From: JBEBSD01 sp040394475
GTDB lineage: Bacteria > Bacteroidota > Bacteroidia > Cytophagales > Spirosomataceae
Reading direction: 5' to 3'
Assembly: GCA_040394475.1 (NCBI GenBank)
Contig: JBEBSD010000116.1
Span: 1-14,144 of the forward strand
DNA: 14,144 bases
Part shown: piece by piece, positions 1 to 7,328 of the stretch
How the letters are laid out: every line of letters begins with the position of its first letter
Position numbering within the stretch: position 1 is the stretch's first letter
Program-made: the position numbers and the translations under genes
Notes under the pieces: model-generated
Told to the model about the DNA's origin: nothing
The model's input: the letters and a program-made list of their open reading frames with translations, nothing else
Databases searched by the model: none

Positions 1-42
1 ATTAATAAAGCTTAAAGCTGCTTAAAATGTCGATGTTATATG

Positions 43-93
43 GGAGGTGTTAGGTTTAAGGTCTTAGGTATCAGGTAAATCGTATATCGTAAA
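43..93. repeat. Heptad-periodic intergenic tract, left flank
   Basis: Seven consecutive 7-bp units can be read directly on the plus strand from position 43: GGAGGTG, TTAGGTT, TAAGGTC, TTAGGTA, TCAGGTA, AATCGTA, TATCGTA. The first five share NNAGGTN and the last two share WATCGTA. The tract runs up to the stop codon of the lyase gene (94-96 on the plus strand). Positions 1-42 are AT-rich with no gene and no convincing terminator. Function is unknown; short heptameric intergenic repeats occur in several bacterial groups. Confidence 0.6.
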
Positions 94-1977
94 TTACAAC
101 CCCCTTTTCCACTCGGCCAGCGGTTTTACGGGGATGTTGCTTCCTGAACGTTTGCCAAAAACAGTATTAAAATGGCGGGATGCTCCTGCCGGAATAATCG
201 TTTCGAAGCCGACCATTGTACTGTTGGGGTTGGGGGCGTCGTAGTCGTTGGGGGAGGCAGTTGACCAGGTTTTGATTTGTATGCCGGCATTGGTGTCAAA
301 AGTCAGGAACACGGTTTTTCCGTTTTGAGAAAGCTGGACTGTTTTTCCATCCAGGACCTGCACCTTAGCCGGTGTCACCAGGTTCCAGCGGACCGTAATG
401 CTTTTCTCCTGCGGCGCTTCCACTTCGTCACGGATCAGTACCTCGGAACGGTTGCGGATGGCAACCCCGCGCTTCACGTGGCGGGCTTGCCCTTCGAATA
501 CCTTTGACAGGTCGGATACCGTAAACAGGTTGTCTTCCTGGTCGGACCACTCGTCAATGGCGGCATGGCCGGTTACCTGGTGAAGCTGGCCGTCGATGGT
601 CAGGGTATTGTGGGCCATGTTGTTGTAGCGAAATACCTGCCAGCGTTGTGAGTCCTGGGAGCGGCCCCATAAAGCAATCCCCTTACTTTCAAGGGAATGA
701 TAGTCCTGCATGCCGAAATCCATGGCCCAGCGTTCGCCCAGTCCGTCCAGTACAAATGAACCGGCATCCATGTGTGCATGGTTGACGGCTGCGCTACCTG
801 CTTTTACGCCTACGAAAAGGGCATTTTCATCGGTCCAGCTGGTCCGCATCAGGCCGACCGGGCTGGGGCCCTGACCGACCCACATGTTCGAGGCGGGCGG
901 AGTCACCTTTTCCAGATCGACATCAGCTGCCCAGATCAGCAGGGCCGGAATAATGCGGTTGCGGGTAAAGTTCGCTGCAGGCTGTTGGAACAGCTGTTTT
1001 TCCATCCACAGCAGGGAAGGGTCTCTGAGTTTGGAGGCAAACCAGAAGGTAGCCGGACTCAGGGAGGCCCTGAGCCCACAGTCTCCCCAGTTGTGTACCA
1101 GAAACGACGGTGCGATCATATTTTGAAGAAACCCGGCAGTAGGCATAAATCCCGGCAGCTTGCCAAGCCCAAAGTCAGTCCCCAATGCTTTTTCAAGCGC
1201 ATCAACCAGGAGAACGTTGAAGGATGTGCCGTATTCCCAGTAGCCGTACCCTTCGGGATAAGCGCCGTCGGGTTGATAAACGGCGATGGAAACCGGAACA
1301 GTGGCCACAGCGCGCTGCAGAATAGTAGCGGCAAGCTCCGGTTCGTCTTCCGCAATGGCCAGTACACCGAATGCCATGCCGGCATTGCACACCTGGTTCC
1401 AGTTATTAGTAGCTTTCAGAAAGGAATTGTTCTTTGCGTCAAGAGAGGGATTGATCCCCTTGTCAAGCAGGGCCGATTTAAGCTGAGACCGCGATGCAGG
1501 GGAGAGTTCCTGATAAAGCCAGTCGTACCCGATGGCTACTGCCAGGGTCATTTCTGCGACATCCAAAAAGTGCGACGGGTTCCAGTCGGAAAAGGCGCTT
1601 ACGGCCAGTAACTCCTTTTCGGCACGCAGAAAGTATTTTTTATCGCCGGTCATCCGGAAGGCATAGGACAACTGAAAGACACGGCGGAGGCATTCCCGGG
1701 ATTTATCCAGCAGGCGTCGCCCGATCTGAATACGTTCCACAGGAGGGAGGCTGAGGAGTTTATCGCACTCGGTAAGGATATCCTGATGCAGTTTTTGCCG
1801 CAACGGATCGCCCAGTTGTTCCTGCATGCGGGGAAGGTCCTTGTCGGATGCCAGCAGTCGCGGATGCGGGCCGAGGCGCGCCAGCCGCTCTTGTAGTTCG
1901 TTAATTGTCGGAGGAGCGCTTTGCCCCTGTGAAAAGAGCCATAGCAGGGCGAATAACAGGGTCAGGATCGGGCGCAT
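94..1977 (-). CDS. Heparinase II/III-family polysaccharide lyase, secreted
   Basis: A 627-residue protein that probably cleaves uronic-acid-containing polysaccharide by beta-elimination. The N-terminus (MRPILTLLFALLWLFSQGQS) is a type I signal peptide with cleavage near residue 20, so the protein is periplasmic or exported. Residues 25-350 form a helical region expected to be the (alpha/alpha) toroid. It includes NNWNQVCNAGM (191-201) and the Tyr-rich YPEGYGYWEYG (240-250), where a catalytic Tyr usually lies in this family. Residues 368-610 match the heparinase II/III beta-sandwich, with NHAHMDAGSF (399-408, His400 and His402) and YNNMAHNTLTIDG (451-463, His456) as likely catalytic or metal-site histidines. 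Length and layout resemble PL21/PL12-type lyases, but the exact PL family and substrate cannot be assigned. It is the last gene of the PUL, 147 bases after the GH5-like gene; that gap shows no clear promoter. Heparin itself is only one of many substrates of this fold. Confidence 0.88.
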   Translation of the reverse strand: MRPILTLLFALLWLFSQGQSAPPTINELQERLARLGPHPRLLASDKDLPRMQEQLGDPLRQKLHQDILTECDKLLSLPPVERIQIGRRLLDKSRECLRRVFQLSYAFRMTGDKKYFLRAEKELLAVSAFSDWNPSHFLDVAEMTLAVAIGYDWLYQELSPASRSQLKSALLDKGINPSLDAKNNSFLKATNNWNQVCNAGMAFGVLAIAEDEPELAATILQRAVATVPVSIAVYQPDGAYPEGYGYWEYGTSFNVLLVDALEKALGTDFGLGKLPGFMPTAGFLQNMIAPSFLVHNWGDCGLRASLSPATFWFASKLRDPSLLWMEKQLFQQPAANFTRNRIIPALLIWAADVDLEKVTPPASNMWVGQGPSPVGLMRTSWTDENALFVGVKAGSAAVNHAHMDAGSFVLDGLGERWAMDFGMQDYHSLESKGIALWGRSQDSQRWQVFRYNNMAHNTLTIDGQLHQVTGHAAIDEWSDQEDNLFTVSDLSKVFEGQARHVKRGVAIRNRSEVLIRDEVEAPQEKSITVRWNLVTPAKVQVLDGKTVQLSQNGKTVFLTFDTNAGIQIKTWSTASPNDYDAPNPNSTMVGFETIIPAGASRHFNTVFGKRSGSNIPVKPLAEWKRGL

Positions 1978-2124
1978 GGTTAAGCGATGCTTGGGGTTGA
2001 AAAATCGGTAGTTCCATTATGCCGGACGAGCCTAACGAACACCTCAAGGAAAAGCCCTTTGAAGCGTTTTTCTACCGGAGTGCGCCTGTTTAAATTTCCT
2101 GCTTTTTACGATTCATTCGTTTAC

Positions 2125-3483
2125 CTATTGCGTCCCTTCTATAATCGTTTTTTCCATGTTTCGGGTTTTCGTTACCGCTACCAGGATGTCATCGGTAAAG
2201 TCCGGGACGGCAATACTGTCGGACGCTCTTAAACTACGGGAAGTATGGAGCTCACTGCCGAGGAGCTTCATGGTGGCAGGCTCGTAGAAGGACAGCTGGT
2301 ATACGCCGTCCCTGATCCGGAGATCCAGCCTGGCGCCTGTTACTTTTTTGCCGGTTTCCCTGGTACAGCAATAGGTAATGCTGATCCCGTCCTGTCCGGA
2401 CAAAGTGGTCTGCACAAGGTCGTCCCCCTTTACACGGCTTGTTGTGTAATTGGGGCGAAGCTCCCAAAAGGGAATCGATTCGTAATAGCGCCGCATCACC
2501 GGCAAATACTGCCAGCCATTCATAAAATAGGTAGTATCATTGATCCCTTCGCACCCGTCCCATGAGTGCCAGGTCCAGTAGGCGCCGGAATTGGCGAAAA
2601 GCCAGCCCTGCTTTCTGCGGTGTACAGGGTCGTCGTTTTTGTGCCGGGTTTCTCTGCCCGATTCGTTGTTGAAGGCCGGTTTATGGTGCTGGACCACATT
2701 TTGAGCAATGCCCAGGTACCACGACTCCAGGTCATAGGCCTCCTGGTTGCCGGTGCAGGTATGGACAACGGCGAGATCCATCCAGTCCTTTTCCGGCCAC
2801 AAAGCGTTCTCCGTGGTGCCGTCAGAAGAGCATACCATGTGTTGGTTAGGGTCATTTTCTTTAAAGTAAGTGCCGGCGGAATCCTGGAAGCTTTCATTTG
2901 CTACATATTCGTTCATAATCTCCCAGGTCAGCAAATTGCTGTATTTGGACAAGCGCCGGATGGCACGATCCCAATACGCTTTCTGGACCGGAATATCCGT
3001 TTCGGTCGGTTTGAGCGTAAAATAAAGGACGAGGTCTATACCCACGCCGTGTTCCCCTGCCAGGGTTATCCTGCGTTCCACTTCCTCCCAATAGGCTTCA
3101 TTGAAGCGTGTATAGTCAGGCGTATCCCGGCTTCCGCCCCAGGGCCAGAGGTCGTAACCGAGTTGCGCAAAGTAGGGGGTCCCCTCCAGGCACACTCGTA
3201 TGACATTGGCGCCGTGCTTTTTAGCATTTTCCAGCACTTTTTCCGGGTACTCACAGGCAAAATAAGCCCAGGCGGTTTTATTCAGCACATACAGGTACTC
3301 GTCTTTTTCGTTGACGAAATGGGTGGGATGTGCCTTGCTGACGCGTACGGGCGAACTCCAGATATTGTCGAATGTGACGGTCTGGCTGTGCTTGTTGGGC
3401 TGGCATGCCGACAGCACCCCTAAAAGGGATATCCAAAAAACGGTCTTTATAGTCATTTCCGGGTGATACAAACGTTTTATCAT
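2125..3483 (-). CDS. GH5-like TIM-barrel glycoside hydrolase, lipoprotein
   Basis: A 452-residue protein with a lipoprotein signal ending in LLGVLSAC (Cys27), so probably anchored in the outer membrane. Residues 40-340 look like a clan GH-A (beta/alpha)8 barrel. LTWEIMNEY (185-193) carries the Asn-Glu pair typical of the acid/base (Glu192), and KPAFNNESG (268-276) offers Glu274 as nucleophile. Residues 345-440 look like a small C-terminal beta domain. The start at 3483 is chosen because its ATG overlaps the TGA of the preceding gene (ATGA), which suggests translational coupling. A second in-frame ATG at 3456 gives a shorter, equally good lipoprotein signal. It resembles cellulase/mannanase-type GH5 relatives, but I cannot assign a subfamily or a substrate. 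Other clan GH-A families are possible. Confidence 0.8.
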   Translation of the reverse strand: MIKRLYHPEMTIKTVFWISLLGVLSACQPNKHSQTVTFDNIWSSPVRVSKAHPTHFVNEKDEYLYVLNKTAWAYFACEYPEKVLENAKKHGANVIRVCLEGTPYFAQLGYDLWPWGGSRDTPDYTRFNEAYWEEVERRITLAGEHGVGIDLVLYFTLKPTETDIPVQKAYWDRAIRRLSKYSNLLTWEIMNEYVANESFQDSAGTYFKENDPNQHMVCSSDGTTENALWPEKDWMDLAVVHTCTGNQEAYDLESWYLGIAQNVVQHHKPAFNNESGRETRHKNDDPVHRRKQGWLFANSGAYWTWHSWDGCEGINDTTYFMNGWQYLPVMRRYYESIPFWELRPNYTTSRVKGDDLVQTTLSGQDGISITYCCTRETGKKVTGARLDLRIRDGVYQLSFYEPATMKLLGSELHTSRSLRASDSIAVPDFTDDILVAVTKTRNMEKTIIEGTQ

Positions 3484-4832
3484 TTCAGAACATCGCCGGT
3501 ATGCACAATAGCCCGCCGGTAGGAGGTCAGCGACGGCATACCGTTGTCGCTGACTTCGAGGATCAGGTGGATGGTGTTGCCGGGGACGGTCGCAGGGACG
3601 CTGAACGCGCACTTTTTTCCGCCCGATGAAATCTTTAAGGGAATAAAAGTGGTGCCACCGCTTATTTCGTCGTAGACAAACCACTTGTACGACAGGTTAT
3701 CGCCATCCGGATCGGAGCTGCCGGAGGTATCGAAGGTGAGTTTTTCTCCCGGTTTGGCATGGATGACCAGGGGAGCTGTACCTGCGGATTTGTTCAGGGT
3801 TACTTCGGGGTGATGATTGGCATCGGCGTAAGGCTTGATGCTCCAGTCCAGCCTCGCCATAAAATCGCTTTGGAAGGCAGGCCGCCACCGTGAAACCGTA
3901 TGACGTTCGTTTAATGTTCCGTCCAGGAAATCATGGGCATCAATAAAGAGTTGTCCGCTCAGCAAACGGAACCTGCCGCCCCAGCCTCCCCACTCAGGCT
4001 TATCGGGTATATTGAGTCCGTTCTGCAGCAGCCCCAGGAAGGAAGGGGAGTCTCCTTCTTTCATTCCGTCGGTCCCATGGCCGTTCAACTGGTAACAATC
4101 ACTCAACGCGCCATGACCATGCACATGGTTTTTTACCCATTCCCCGTCTTGCATGCTGACATCTCCCGTCATGTACATTCCCCTGAAAACGGCTACTTCG
4201 CGGATCCCGAAATTCCCCGGAAACATAAACCCTCCGGCCAGGTAACGGATTTCCCTGAATTCGGTCAGTATCCAGTCGCGGTGCTTGTCCTGGTCGCCGA
4301 TCGCATTGACCTGGATTTTCCTGCAAAATGCTGCCACTGCTTCTTTCGACCGGGTTGTCTTCACTTTCCAAAGGGCCTGGGCCAACTCACGCTGTCCGCC
4401 CCAAATGACAATATGCACCGGCCCGGTGTTCTCATCGATCACCTTGATAATAAAATCGGAAGCTTCCGTATCGTGTCCCTCGCCAAACTTAAAGGGCTCC
4501 CCCTGCCCGTCTTTAATAACCGAGGCGAGGTAATCCGGTGAAGGGTAATCCGGCGAATGAAGCTTCAGGTTCGGGAAAACCTGTCGGTAGGCGTCCACCT
4601 GCCTACGGATAATTTCAGGCTTGGTGTCATGTCCGTGACCCAAACGGCTCGTGGCGCAAAGGGCCTTGATATCCAGCTTATCGGCATAAAGGAGCAACCG
4701 GACAAAGCTCTGCTCGTCATCGGTATCTCCGCCTATGTCGGTTAAAACGATAACCGAAGGCTTATTCCGGGCATTCGCCGGGAGTGCCCAGGCGATACCA
4801 CACAGGAACAGGAAAAACGCGGAAATTTTCAT
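3480..4832 (-). CDS. DUF1593 nucleoside-hydrolase-like protein (Sde0182 type)
   Basis: A 450-residue secreted protein. The signal peptide covers about residues 1-21 (hydrophobic ISAFFLFLCGIAWALPANA). The N-terminal domain (about 26-320) has the inosine-uridine nucleoside hydrolase-like Asp cluster LTDIGGDTDDEQS (30-42), which in true nucleoside hydrolases binds Ca2+ and the ribose. Further motifs are HIVIWGGQREL (140-150) and NHVHGHGALSD (235-245). Residues 345-445 form an Ig-like C-terminal domain (SSDPDGDNLSYKWF at 372-385). This matches the DUF1593/Sde182 family, annotated after a cellulose-binding protein of Saccharophagus degradans. The fold suggests N- or O-glycoside hydrolysis, but no activity can be asserted. 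The start at 4832 gives a clean signal peptide; 4841 is an alternative ATG, and a TTG at 4859 is less likely. The stop overlaps the next gene's start by 4 bases. It lies 78 bases after the DUF4038 gene. Confidence 0.87.
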   Translation of the reverse strand: MKISAFFLFLCGIAWALPANARNKPSVIVLTDIGGDTDDEQSFVRLLLYADKLDIKALCATSRLGHGHDTKPEIIRRQVDAYRQVFPNLKLHSPDYPSPDYLASVIKDGQGEPFKFGEGHDTEASDFIIKVIDENTGPVHIVIWGGQRELAQALWKVKTTRSKEAVAAFCRKIQVNAIGDQDKHRDWILTEFREIRYLAGGFMFPGNFGIREVAVFRGMYMTGDVSMQDGEWVKNHVHGHGALSDCYQLNGHGTDGMKEGDSPSFLGLLQNGLNIPDKPEWGGWGGRFRLLSGQLFIDAHDFLDGTLNERHTVSRWRPAFQSDFMARLDWSIKPYADANHHPEVTLNKSAGTAPLVIHAKPGEKLTFDTSGSSDPDGDNLSYKWFVYDEISGGTTFIPLKISSGGKKCAFSVPATVPGNTIHLILEVSDNGMPSLTSYRRAIVHTGDVLK

Positions 4833-4875
4833 AAAGAACATGGGTAAGCAATCAATCAATTGTTTTATTTTGTTA

Positions 4876-4904
4876 CGGCCGGGTCACAGCGGATCTGCCG
4901 GCCG
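4876..4904 (-). other. GC-only intercistronic hairpin
   Basis: Perfect 7-bp inverted repeat: CGGCCGG at 4876-4882 and CCGGCCG at 4898-4904, with a 15-base loop. It starts 6 bases after the DUF4038 stop codon on the minus strand. No T-run follows in the direction of transcription (TAACAAAATAAAA instead), so an intrinsic terminator is unlikely. An mRNA 3'-end stabiliser or processing site is more plausible, and could give the upstream genes higher transcript levels. Confidence 0.5.
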
Positions 4905-4910
4905 GTTGCT

Positions 4911-6521
4911 CTAGGGCAGGCAGGTCATCTTCAGTACCCAATCGCCGTTTCCCGGAGGTATAAAGGTAAATGCCTTCCTGTTGTCCGCTGGTTCGGGGCC
5001 GGCCGTATAGGTATTGAGGCGGGGGTCGAACCAGCTTGTTTTGACCTTTCCTTTGAACACACCCATATCGATCACTACTTTGCTGTCCTCAGGCAAGTAC
5101 GCCACAGCAAGCGTCCCTTCCTTATTTTTGGCAAATGCCGCCAACCGGAGTGTATCCTGAGGCTGTCCGACAATCGCCTGAGGATGGGGTTCCAGTTCCC
5201 ACCAGTTGATTTCCGTTAAAAAATCGGCCATATACTGCATTTGAAAAGAGGAATTAAGCCGGATCGCTTCCTCCCACGGAACCAAAATGCCGGCTCTCCT
5301 GATGCCCCAGTTCCAGATGCCCATTGCGCCATATGTGTAGCCCAGTGAACCGGAAAGCCAGCTATACCATCCCAGGCTCCTGGCATCTGTATCCGTCCCC
5401 CTGTTACGTGCGTCGTTCGCCTCGGGGTTGCCATGATAAAATGCCTCGGTATTTATCACCGGTTTAGGAGGCTTCCGGCCGTACAATGAAAGGTTCCAGT
5501 GGATGGCATTCCATACGCAGCGGCTCCGGTTTCCGCCGTTATGTCCTGACTGGCACATGGAAAAATCCAGGTAAGGCCTGTCGAAGTAGGCCTCCGAAGC
5601 CGTGTTGACTGGCCGGCCGGTAGGGGTATTGGGGTGCTGGGTGATCAGGTGACGGCTGTCGATACTGTCTATCGACATGGCAAGCTGGTCGCTTTCTACG
5701 CTATAAGGTCTGTCTGAAGAAGGCGAATAGATCACAAAATTCCCCCCGAACAGCCCGGTGATGTACTGCGAAAACACCCGGCGTTCTACGGGATCATTCA
5801 GATAAAACTGCCATCCCGGCAAACCTACCACTACCACCATCAGCCCCTTTGCATTGGCGTAGTCCACTCTTTCCGCCAGATCCTTCCAGAAAGCGGGGTT
5901 TAACCTGTTGTAATAGGCCGTAAACGGAAGCTCGCCGGACACGTTTGCCTGTGCCGTCGCCTGCGGATCGTTGTGGTCGCCCCCCCTGAAAAACGGACTG
6001 ATCTGCACCACGGTAAAATGCTTGCGGGCGCGGTCGTCGATATAGGCTTTCCATTCATCCAGAGTTGCATTGGATGGGGCAAACCATGCAGTACACCCCA
6101 TCCACAAAAACGGCTTGCCATTATCGTAGGAAAGGTGACGTTTGTTTTCACTCACTTTCAGGAACCCGTTGGCATAAAGCGGGTTCGGGCCGTCATAATC
6201 CCGAACGTCTACCACGCCGCTTCCGGCATACAGCCCTTCGTTGGTTGAATCGCTGCAGCTGACGGTCCATGACCATTTCCCGGACTTGGGAAAGCAAAAG
6301 CTGACGGCATAGGTTTGTTCGCCCGCCCAGTAGCCAAATACCTCCTGGGTGGTGTGATCAGGCCCGGTGAAGACCGCCTTTACCGACACATCCCTATACG
6401 GGTTTTCATATTCCTTTGTACTGGTCAGTTCCTGCGTCCATTTTTGCCACACGCTTACCTGGGAATATACAGGGCAATAAAGAAGCACACAGAATGCCGG
6501 TAAGGCAACCATTTTTCTCAT
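4911..6521 (-). CDS. DUF5060/DUF4038 glycoside hydrolase, GH140-like (apiosidase type)
   Basis: A 536-residue secreted enzyme. The signal peptide is about residues 1-20 (MRKMVALPAFCVLLYCPVYS). Domains in order: an N-terminal beta-sandwich of DUF5060 type (about 22-108, with WQKWTQELTSTKEYENPY and KSGKWSWTVSCSD); a DUF4038 (beta/alpha)8 barrel (about 115-440); and a C-terminal beta domain like the putative collagen-binding domain PF12904 (about 445-533). The barrel starts with LSYDNGKPFLWMGCTAW (130-146). FVIYSPSSDRPY (262-273) offers Asp270 as acid/base and KPVINTEAFYHG (353-364) offers Glu359 as nucleophile; these two assignments are inferred by family analogy. DUF4038 plus PF12904 is the layout of GH140, whose founding member removes apiose-linked sugars from rhamnogalacturonan II. 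The added DUF5060 domain and the neighbours mean the substrate may differ. It is the first enzyme gene of the operon, 107 bases after the DUF3823 gene. Confidence 0.85.
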   Translation of the reverse strand: MRKMVALPAFCVLLYCPVYSQVSVWQKWTQELTSTKEYENPYRDVSVKAVFTGPDHTTQEVFGYWAGEQTYAVSFCFPKSGKWSWTVSCSDSTNEGLYAGSGVVDVRDYDGPNPLYANGFLKVSENKRHLSYDNGKPFLWMGCTAWFAPSNATLDEWKAYIDDRARKHFTVVQISPFFRGGDHNDPQATAQANVSGELPFTAYYNRLNPAFWKDLAERVDYANAKGLMVVVVGLPGWQFYLNDPVERRVFSQYITGLFGGNFVIYSPSSDRPYSVESDQLAMSIDSIDSRHLITQHPNTPTGRPVNTASEAYFDRPYLDFSMCQSGHNGGNRSRCVWNAIHWNLSLYGRKPPKPVINTEAFYHGNPEANDARNRGTDTDARSLGWYSWLSGSLGYTYGAMGIWNWGIRRAGILVPWEEAIRLNSSFQMQYMADFLTEINWWELEPHPQAIVGQPQDTLRLAAFAKNKEGTLAVAYLPEDSKVVIDMGVFKGKVKTSWFDPRLNTYTAGPEPADNRKAFTFIPPGNGDWVLKMTCLP

Positions 6522-6592
6522 AATCGGCTATCTCGGAAAACAGTTAATTCATTAAGGTCGGTCAAACCATCCGCGGTCGGCCAACTACTCTC

Positions 6593-6608
6593 CCGGTCAT
6601 ACGACCGG
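6593..6608 (-). other. Intercistronic stem-loop
   Basis: Perfect 6-bp inverted repeat: CCGGTC (6593-6598), loop ATAC, GACCGG (6603-6608). It lies in the 107-base gap between the DUF3823 stop and the DUF4038 start. The gap also carries two further GGTCGG-type words nearby. No T-run follows on the minus strand. It may be an RNA processing or stability element separating the susCD-lipoprotein part of the transcript from the enzyme part. Confidence 0.35.
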
Positions 6609-6628
6609 TAAAATCAGAGGGTTCTGTG

Positions 6629-7315
6629 TCAGGGCGTGGTGATTACTACCTGATCGCTGAAGTTAAACATACTGGTGCCGGAGGCCTGTGCCGCGACCCG
6701 TATAAAATACTTGGTTTTGGCCGCGAGTCCGGTAACCGTGATGTCTCCTGTGTTACCCGTCAGTGTTATTTTCCTGGTATCAAAGAACGGGCCGGAGCCT
6801 GTGGTTGTGGTAGGGTAGGGGTTGGTGCTGCAGTATAACTCTCCTATTGCAACGGCCTGGCCATCGGCGGCGGTTATCTCATATGCCACATTTACCTCAG
6901 AGGCGGAAGGGGTTCCCACGACGGTGGGAGCAGCCACACGCAGGAAGGGGGTCACCTGGAAGTCTTTCACCACCGTTTTTTCAGAGGCAAAATCCACTCT
7001 GACGGTATCCCCGGTCCACGACACCGGACCGACCACCCACATCTTATACTTTTGGGGGAAGAGTTTCGTGTTGCGATAGGTACCGTCGCCGTTTACCCGT
7101 ATGTCGGTAGTAACCAGGTCGTTTTCTCCTAGTAATCGTATGATTAAGCTATTGCTGGTGACGTCGCCGGATACGATTTGGCCGCCGGCATCTTTTAGCG
7201 TTCCCGAGACGGACCCGTCGAAGCCGAATTCAGCAATGGTTGTTTTACAACCGGTAAGCATTCCTAACAACAGACAACCGCAGAGGGTTGCTACTATTTT
7301 TCCTATCATTTTCAT
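6629..7315 (-). CDS. DUF3823 surface lipoprotein (glycan-binding accessory)
   Basis: A 228-residue lipoprotein. Its signal (MKMIGKIVATLCGCLLLGML) ends in the lipobox LTGC, with Cys23. Residues 28-125 match the DUF3823 N-terminal beta-sandwich (FDGSVSGTLKDAGGQIVSGD; NGDGTYRNTKLFPQKYKMW). Residues 128-226 form an Fn3-like C-terminal domain (DITVTGLAAKTKYFIRVAAQ). DUF3823 proteins are habitually encoded right after susD in PULs and are thought to act as surface glycan-binding proteins; binding here is inferred. The start at 7315 lies 13 bases after the SusD stop. An ATG at 7324 in the same frame is an alternative, and upstream in-frame sequence overlapping susD lacks a signal peptide and was not used. 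There are no catalytic motifs. Confidence 0.85.
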   Translation of the reverse strand: MKMIGKIVATLCGCLLLGMLTGCKTTIAEFGFDGSVSGTLKDAGGQIVSGDVTSNSLIIRLLGENDLVTTDIRVNGDGTYRNTKLFPQKYKMWVVGPVSWTGDTVRVDFASEKTVVKDFQVTPFLRVAAPTVVGTPSASEVNVAYEITAADGQAVAIGELYCSTNPYPTTTTGSGPFFDTRKITLTGNTGDITVTGLAAKTKYFIRVAAQASGTSMFNFSDQVVITTP

Positions 7316-7328
7316 GTCGATCATGGGT

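Noticed and set aside
1..93. Terminator after the last gene of the locus
   Set aside because: Only very short AT-rich palindromes (AAGCTT region) are present and no stem followed by a T-run is seen on the minus strand.
772..1611. A 279-codon plus-strand open frame opposite the lyase gene
   Set aside because: It runs antisense to a clearly conserved protein, has no recognisable motif, and results from codon bias in the true gene.
2566..3423. A 285-codon plus-strand open frame opposite the GH5-like gene
   Set aside because: Antisense shadow; the minus-strand frame has a lipobox and paired catalytic Glu motifs.
3484..3684. N-terminal extension of the GH5-like protein into the DUF1593 gene
   Set aside because: The extension lies wholly in the conserved Ig-like end of DUF1593 and would bury the lipoprotein signal.
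4833..4859. TTG start at 4859 for the DUF1593 protein
   Set aside because: It adds nine residues before an already complete signal peptide; ATG codons at 4841 and 4832 are better.
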